Below, piece after piece: positions 58,070 to 64,000 of a DNA stretch of 64,000 nt. The stretch is from Zonotrichia leucophrys gambelii (lineage: Eukaryota; Chordata; Aves; Passeriformes; Passerellidae). Position 1 is the first letter of the stretch. Every line of letters starts with the position of its first letter. Location: the NCBI RefSeq assembly GCF_028769735.1, contig NC_088171.1:133781033-133845032 (forward strand), in the 5' to 3' direction. Both the position numbers and the translations under genes were made by a program. The notes beneath the pieces are model-generated. The model worked only from the letters and a program-made list of their open reading frames with translations, was not told the DNA's origin and searched no databases.

Positions 58070-59309
58070 AAATGATTTTACAGGAAAAGAGAAAAATATG
58101 TTAAAATTCAAAGGAAGCTGTAATCTTAGAATGGGGATCATGTTACATAATTCAAGGGAAGTGCAAATAGAGACACCCAATGCCATTGCACGCCTTGGCA
58201 TCCCCAGGACACCTACACAGCTTTGGGAATATTTTGTAGGGCTTACAGTAGGGTTCCTCACTCCTGAGGGTGTAGTTGGAAACCAAATGGCACGGCTGGT
58301 AATGTCAAATGTGCTTGTAGAGAGCCGTGCTGAGATTGCTTTGATGTCTTGGAGTTAGATGTGTCAGTCTGACATGGTCAGTCTTAGGGTCCCTTCAGGG
58401 ACTGTATGGAGAAATTGAGATATCCTGAGCTAAGATTTTCTAACCCTAAAGTAGGCCAGTTGTATTTCCATCTGAAGCTGCCTGTTTGATGATAAGGACA
58501 ATCCTAGAGTGACTAACTCAGAGACTGAGAAGTGCAGAGCTCTATGAATCTCCCTGCCCTGAATCAGAGTCCCAGATGCCCAAAGGCTTCCCTAGAAGGG
58601 TCTCTCCCTTGGCCCTGCCAGCCAGCCCCAGGAAGTGCCCTTGGCCCTATGGCAACTTTAAACCTTTAATTAATTGAAATTTATCCTGGCCCTAAGAGGT
58701 TCTTTCAACAAAGAGAAGTATTTTATTGCCCTAATTCCTCACTCCCAACATTGGTTATGCCACTGCTCAAAAGAACCAGGATGCAGAATGGAAGATATTA
58801 CAATGACTTCTTGAAATGGTGCAAAGTGAGTGAGAACTTGTTGATGCTCCAAATAGCCCTGAACCTCAAAATGGGAGTGTCTGAAGCTGCCACACTGGGA
58901 GAAAAGAAAAATGTTGAGAAAGATGTTAGCAGGGAAGAAGCAAGGCTGGTGAAAAAAGTGTTGTGGCCAGTGTGTCTTGACTGGATCTGTATTGCCAGCC
59001 AGGCTGGGGTTCTGGAGGCTGCACAGTTCAGCTGAGTTTTATGCAGCGTGAGCCATGTAAAGCTGTCACATTGGTTTGACTGTCCACTAACTGGAATGCA
59101 AATCATGAACTGCAAACATTTCCTCCCTGCAGTTAGATGTGTCTCCTTTAAGTGCCTCCTGGGCCTTCTGAAAGTGAAGGCAGCGTGGAGAAAACAGTTC
59201 AAAATGGTGAATGATCTGGGATGGCAGGCTGCATTTGGCTTATTGGCCATTCTTTGACCATCTCTGGTCTATATTTGCAAAGTTATCACATTTGTTTTAG
59301 TTCTTGCTG

Positions 59310-59328
59310 AAATCCCATAGTTGAATGG
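59310..59328. repeat. 19-bp inverted repeat, left copy
   Basis: AAATCCCATAGTTGAATGG; its exact reverse complement is at 60461-60479. Confidence 0.85.
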
Positions 59329-60249
59329 GATTCACCCTTTATTTAGGAGAAACTCATAGGGTTTATTACAAATGAATGCTTATTTATTCCAGATCTGTTG
59401 CTTAGGAAGGGAGCATATGGAATTGCACAGGACCAGTTCCTTCCTAATGCCTCAATACAGGAAGTTAAGTAGGATAAAATTCCAAAGATAAACTTCAGCT
59501 GAGGCAATTTCTAATGTTTAATTTATTTTTTTATGGTCTTTTTCTCTTCTGTAGAATCTTAGATCTAGCTTCAGCAGGATACACACACTCTCCTTTTGGG
59601 GACTAGTTGTGGTTTCACTGCCTGTTTTGGCTTGTTGCCTTGACAGTCTCACTAAGGGATGCATCTTTGAGCTTTCTCTAGGGAACCATGGCCAGGAACC
59701 AGTAATTTACCAGGGCTTTGCTATCAAAACAACACATTATTCTTTGCTCCGGTGGCACAAAATGTTCACACCAAATGATAAAACCAAACTATTCAAAAGG
59801 ACTGTGAGTCTTGGGCAAGATTTTTAGTTTTAACTTGTCCTGGTGGGGAGAAAGAGACTGTGCAAATCATAGCTGGCTCAGTGTAGTGCTGGATTGAGCT
59901 CCATCCAACAGTCCTGAGCAGACAAGAGGAGCACTTGCAGGTAAATGTTTTTGCTCCCACTCGCATATCACACCCCTAAGGCACAACACACTGTGGCTCT
60001 GTGGGAAGGATGCATGGCATGTCTGGTTGGCTTGTAGAGGCTGGGAATGGATGAAACATAATTAGAGCAGATGGTGTCTCTGGAAACTGCCAGCATGTAA
60101 GAAATCTCTAATGACCACACTTAGATTTTTCAAAATCCTCTGGTTTAGTCTGAATTGGGTGGATTTTATGGGATTAAAAAAGAGCACATTCCTGACACCC
60201 TGAGGATTCTTGTCAAATCTCAAGTACTTCAATCTACAGACGACTTGTA

Positions 60250-60275
60250 AATTGTTGTTTCAGTAAACAACAATT
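60250..60275. repeat. Perfect hairpin, 11-bp stem
   Basis: AATTGTTGTTT, loop CAGT, AAACAACAATT; then a second CAGTAAACA follows at 60276. Confidence 0.8.
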
Positions 60276-60460
60276 CAGTAAACAGTAATGAATTTTAAAA
60301 ACCTAACCTAAGCCTAACATATTTCCTCTAGCTACAGCAATTATTCCATCCTTTTAATGGAAACCTTTCCAACAAAATCAAGACTGAGGCAGAACCTGGT
60401 ACAAAACTTTTGAGTCTGAACAGTTAAAATGTGACAGGTTTACAATATGAAGGAAAAAAA

Positions 60461-60479
60461 CCATTCAACTATGGGATTT
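60461..60479. repeat. 19-bp inverted repeat, right copy
   Basis: CCATTCAACTATGGGATTT, exact reverse complement of 59310-59328, 1.13 kb away. Flanking bases do not extend the match. Confidence 0.85.
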
Positions 60480-61621
60480 ACTATCAGCAGCATTTGTAAA
60501 AGTATTTCATAGCTGTTTTAAAAATGTCCGGCAATACATTTCCTAATTTTTACTTAGGAAAGTTTATATATTGGAGCATCTTGGAAAACATTTAAGACAT
60601 TAGAAAACAACTGTTGAATTTTTGTGTGGATTAGTAAACTACAGATGAATTTTTGTCCATTGAATTCCCTTCTTCAGCAAATTCTACCCATTAGTAGTAA
60701 GACCTGAAATGCCCAGTAGCCACTTGTCAAACTTCCAATATTCTTGCACACAAAACTTTATGAGGTTAAATAATAGGAAAAAAATGTTCCTATTATTAAA
60801 AAAGTCACTTTCATCTCATCTGCAGTTTTTGATTGTTCTCCACATAGGCTGTTATAAGGTTAACCTTGAGTAAACCTTTGGGATTTAAACAAATTATATT
60901 CAAAATTTATCAGGAATAATTCTGTAGATATCAAATCAAAAAAATAAATCAATTATTTGATTTAATCAGGAAGCAATATGTCTACCTACACCACCTGCAG
61001 AGAATGAAATGTCTTTGTCTCTCATCTCTTCAAGGTTTTCCTTTCACTGGCTGCTGATTACATGACCTCTGGCAATAAGGTATTTAATGGTATTATTTCC
61101 ATCTGTCCACCTGGATCAGATTTGTAGTGACATGATGGAGTTTGGGGTTTTTTTGGCCACAATTTAAATAATGACCTAATTTTTCACACAGTGCACACTA
61201 AATTTTTAAGTATTTGGAACTCTCAAATGTAATTTAAATAATTGATCTTACTTTATTTCTTCTACTAAAAGTCAACATAAACAATTTCAAAGCATTTTTA
61301 CTTTCTTATCAAATGGGCTGTAGAGTACAGAATAGGGATTATCTTATATCTTCTTTTGCAGAAAAGAAGAAAACCTCCTGAGTAATTCTGGAACACGACA
61401 AATTCAGAGCTGCAATGAGCCTCAAAAGATGATATATCCTACCTTTTCCCCCAAGGATGGCTCATTTATCTCTGAATTAGTAGCAGGCAACACTTTATTA
61501 AAAATACTCATCATGGAGATTTCACAGGCTCTGCAAGCCATAATTCCAGCATTTCACATTTCAAAAATTGGAAAATATCTCCCTGTGGTTTCTCTAAATC
61601 CGTTGATTGATATAGGTCGAT

Positions 61622-62014
61622 TGTGATGGTATTCACAGGGGTTTTCAGGTGAGGGAAGAGAAGAGAATGTTGACTCCATGTTCAGAAGGCTTGAGTTAGT
61701 ATTTTATGATATGTATTACGTTAAAACTCTACTAAAAAGAATAGAAGGAAAGGTTTCATCTCAGAAGGCTAGCTAAGCTAAGAATAGAATAGAAAAGAAA
61801 GGTAACAAAGGCAGCTGCCTCAGACTCTGTCTGAGCCAGCTCTGCTGCGGTTGGCCATTAATTGCAAACAAGCACATGAGACCAATCACAGATGCACCTG
61901 CTGCATTCCAGAGCAGCAGATAACCATTGTTTACATTTTGTTCCTGAGGCCTCTCAGCTTCTCAGGAGGAAAAAATCTTAAGGAAAGATTTTTGATGAAA
62001 AGTTGTCTGCGACA
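61622..62014 (-). mobile_element. Solo LTR (393 bp), 6-bp TSD
   Basis: Plus-strand ends are TGTGATGGTATTCACAGGGG and AAAAGTTGTCTGCGACA. Flanks are GTCGAT at 61616-61621 and 62015-62020, a perfect 6-bp target-site duplication. Minus-strand text (TGTCGCAGACAAC, 'ctgagaagctgagaggcctc', 'gattggtctcatgtg', 'gccttctgaacatggagtc') matches a songbird ERVK-type LTR I recognise. No coding region. Same family as 48316-48732. Confidence 0.9.
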
Positions 62015-62020
62015 GTCGAT

Positions 62021-62684
62021 AGACAGAGCCAGCCTTTATTTTGTTGGGGTAGGTATTATTTTGTAGTATTTTCTTTAATGTCTTAGATAGAACACAGTTC
62101 TGATAGTAGTTTTTCTTAATGTCTTGTTCTAGGAAAACGATCTTTTCTTAGTAGGCTTGAAATCTATAACTTTTCATCTATGAAACTGTTTGCACTGTGT
62201 TCCTATGAAAAGAATTGAAAGAAATAAAGCCCATGTTTGTCAGATAGCTACACACAGTAGGTCAAGTAACAATTCTGAGTTTTTGTGATCCAGGGCATGT
62301 ATTAACCATGTCCTGGTCATGTAGCAGTCTTCTCTTTATTGTTCTGTACCCATTTGGTGTCCTGCAAAAAGTTCTCTTATGTCAGTCAAGGTAAGGTCAG
62401 AGAGTTGTGTAGATAATCTGATCATATCACAAAACATTATTTTTTTTAAGTACTGAGGTGAGAACTTTTACTTGCAGCACTATAATCATAACTTTTTCTT
62501 TCCCCCACCTCTCATTAATACAAAATATGGCTACTCAGACAAAGCATTGTCCTTATACACACACTTCCTTTTTCAGTATTTTTGCCATTAAACACCTGCT
62601 GAATTTTCATGACAGTGGGGTTGCTCACATGCTTGGGAAACTTTTTTGGACCTATCATTTTCTCACTGACAATTTGCCTGTGTC
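62021..62684. other. Spacer between two LTRs, nothing recognised
   Basis: AT-rich; the 99-codon frame at 62458-62757 runs into the next LTR and resembles nothing. Confidence 0.6.
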
Positions 62685-63241
62685 TGTCAGGTTTGACCCC
62701 AGCCAGGAACTAAGGACAGTGAGCTGCTTGCTAATTTTCAATTGGTGGAATGGGTGAGAGAATTAGAAGAGTAAAAGTGAGAAAACCTGTGGGTTGAGAT
62801 ATATTGACAGTTTAATGGGTAGAGCAAAAGTCACAGGCACAAGAATGAAAAAAAAAGAATTCATTTGCCATTTCCCGTGGTCAGCAATCTCCAGGAAAGC
62901 AGAGCTCCATCAAGCATAGCAGTGATCTGGGGAGGCAAACACCTCCACTCTGAATGTCCCCCTCTTCCTTCTTGCCCCAGGTTTTACTGCTGAGCGTGGT
63001 GCCATGGTGCTTTGGTCAGCTGGGATCAGCTCTCCTGATCGTGTCCCCTCCCAAGCCCTTGTGCACCCCCATTCTCCTCCCTGGTGCGGTGGCATAAGAG
63101 GCAGAAAAGGCTCTAAGAACCACTGAAAAATAAGGGAAACATGGCTAGATTATTAACTCTGTTTTCACCACAAATCCGAAGCATAGCCCCGTGCTGACTA
63201 CTGTGAAGAAAATTAACTCTGTATTGATCAAAACCAGCACA
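62685..63241 (-). mobile_element. Solo LTR (557 bp), near-perfect 5-bp TSD
   Basis: Starts TGTCAGGTTTGACCCCAGCC and ends GATCAAAACCAGCACA. Flanks GTGTC (62680-62684) and GTGAC (63242-63246) differ at one base. It shares ordered blocks with 25129 and 36310 ('agtaaaagtgagaaaac', 'agcagagctccatcaagcat', 'tggggaggcaaacacc', 'tttggtcagctgggatcagc', 'cttgtgcacccccattctcc'). It is the most complete minus-strand copy here. Confidence 0.85.
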
Positions 63242-63246
63242 GTGAC

Positions 63247-63712
63247 TTCCTGGCTTCTTAGCTTATAAGGTTTCTTGGCAGAGTTTATTGAAGAGAACTA
63301 TGCATGTGGTCATAGAGCAAAGCTCATCTATTCCAGGTGGGATGTCCTTTAATCTGATTTCTGACATGTGCCTGACATGTTCCAAGTAGGCCTACTTTTT
63401 GCTTAAACCTAAGTTCTACTGCGAACCTATTATTCTGTCCTGAAATAATGTGTTTTATATTCAGATGGAGAGGGATAGGACACACATTATTTTCTACCTT
63501 CCTACCTCAAACACTCTATTGCTTTGCACCTTCACCCTCTCTGAGAAATGGAGTTCTGTCACAAAACCAGAGGATTAGATTTTGAGGTTAACCATGGGGC
63601 TCTATCAATGCTTATTTCTGCCAATGCATGTTTTTCTGGACTGTGCAGTTCTTAAGGGAAGAATTTCAGGAACAACATGAGGGCTTTTTTCCCTCAGAGA
63701 GTGGTGATATTG
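63247..63712. other. Intergenic, nothing recognised
   Basis: AT-rich sequence between the last LTR and the edge open frame; no gene or repeat supported. Confidence 0.55.
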
Positions 63713-64000
63713 TTAAAGAACAGAGAAGTTGCCATACAAGGCCATGTAGTTGCTGTAAGGTGCAATTATTTTGATGTCAGTCATAGATGCTTCAAAGGAA
63801 AACATGCAAGTTTTGTCATAAACAGGGGTAATAAATCCTGCTGGGTCCTGTGTAGAAGAATTGAAAGTTTGGTTTAAGAGCTGCATCATGAAGGCTAATA
63901 TTTCTTCCAGAAATGCATTGGTGTGAGCTATTAAAACTCTATCTGTTAGCAATACAAAATGTTCAGGCTTCTTCCCAATTAAATTCAATTCCTGTATAGA
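63713..64000 (-). other. Open frame running off the right edge, function unknown
   Basis: The minus strand is open from the window end (64000) to a TAA at 63713-63715, about 95 codons. It has no upstream stop and no ATG at its visible left, so it is open to the edge. Part reads KKPEHFVLLTDRVLIAHTNA, then FLEEILAFMMQLLNQTFNSS and TDIKIIAPYSNYMALYGNFS. Composition is balanced rather than low-complexity. I recognise no family. It may be the 3' end of an exon, a relic or chance, and the evidence is incomplete because the frame is cut. Confidence 0.25.

Larger units (their letters stand above)
58070..61615. other. Intergenic, no gene recognised
   Basis: AT-rich. It holds a 19-bp inverted pair (59310 and 60461) and an 11-bp-stem hairpin at 60250. 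Open frames at 58751-59035 (plus, 94 codons) and 58798-59250 (minus, 150 codons) overlap; neither resembles a known protein. Confidence 0.55.

Noticed and set aside
58798..59250. 150-codon minus-strand frame overlapping a 94-codon plus-strand frame at 58751-59035
   Set aside because: No recognisable domain, no splice or promoter context, and mutual overlap suggests chance absence of stops. A protein search would be decisive.
10496..64000. CALB1 exons expected further along this chromosome arm
   Set aside because: I looked for EF-hand loops of calbindin type in the frames and saw none.

Overview
The window looks like an autosomal piece of a bird genome, most probably a songbird (passerine). 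The evidence is many CR1 LINE fragments carrying the avian 3' end, several solo LTRs of families I recognise from songbird genomes, AT-rich intron and intergenic DNA, and the last two coding exons of a vertebrate gene, TMEM64, on the plus strand. No bacterial features, tRNA, rRNA or CRISPR array were seen.

Layout. 1-5009 is TMEM64 intron. The penultimate coding exon is 5010-5165, and the final coding exon is 7857-8051 with a stop at 8049-8051. A 3' UTR of about 2.4 kb probably ends just after an AATAAA at 10472. From about 10.5 kb to the right edge I find no confident functional protein-coding gene. In mammals TMEM64 is followed, at a long distance, by CALB1 in the same orientation, so this stretch is probably that gene-poor interval.

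The intergenic part is a record of retroelement insertion. CR1 fragments lie near 7.0, 15.4, 25.2, 40.1, 41.6, 43.9-45.4 and 56.4 kb. Eleven LTR or LTR-like units lie at 25.1-26.1 (with a CR1 inside), 31.6-32.3, 34.8-36.1, 36.3-36.8, 44.8-45.2 (inside a CR1), 47.8-48.3, 48.3-48.7, 48.8-49.4, 57.8-58.1, 61.6-62.0 and 62.7-63.2 kb. Five have target-site duplications readable in the sequence: ATATT, GGGTC, GCTCCC, GTCGAT and GTGTC/GTGAC (one mismatch). No gag, pol or env coding region was recognised, so these appear to be solo LTRs.

The least ordinary features are: a nest at 43.87-45.6 kb (CR1 inside CR1, plus an LTR, bracketed by inverted arms of unknown origin); a 1.28-kb LTR with 13-bp mirrored ends; strand-biased G/T-rich tracts; a BTB-like coding relic near 50.3 kb; a short CpG-dense block in the TMEM64 3' UTR; and an open frame running off the right edge on the minus strand. 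All family names come from reading the sequence and memory; no search was run.
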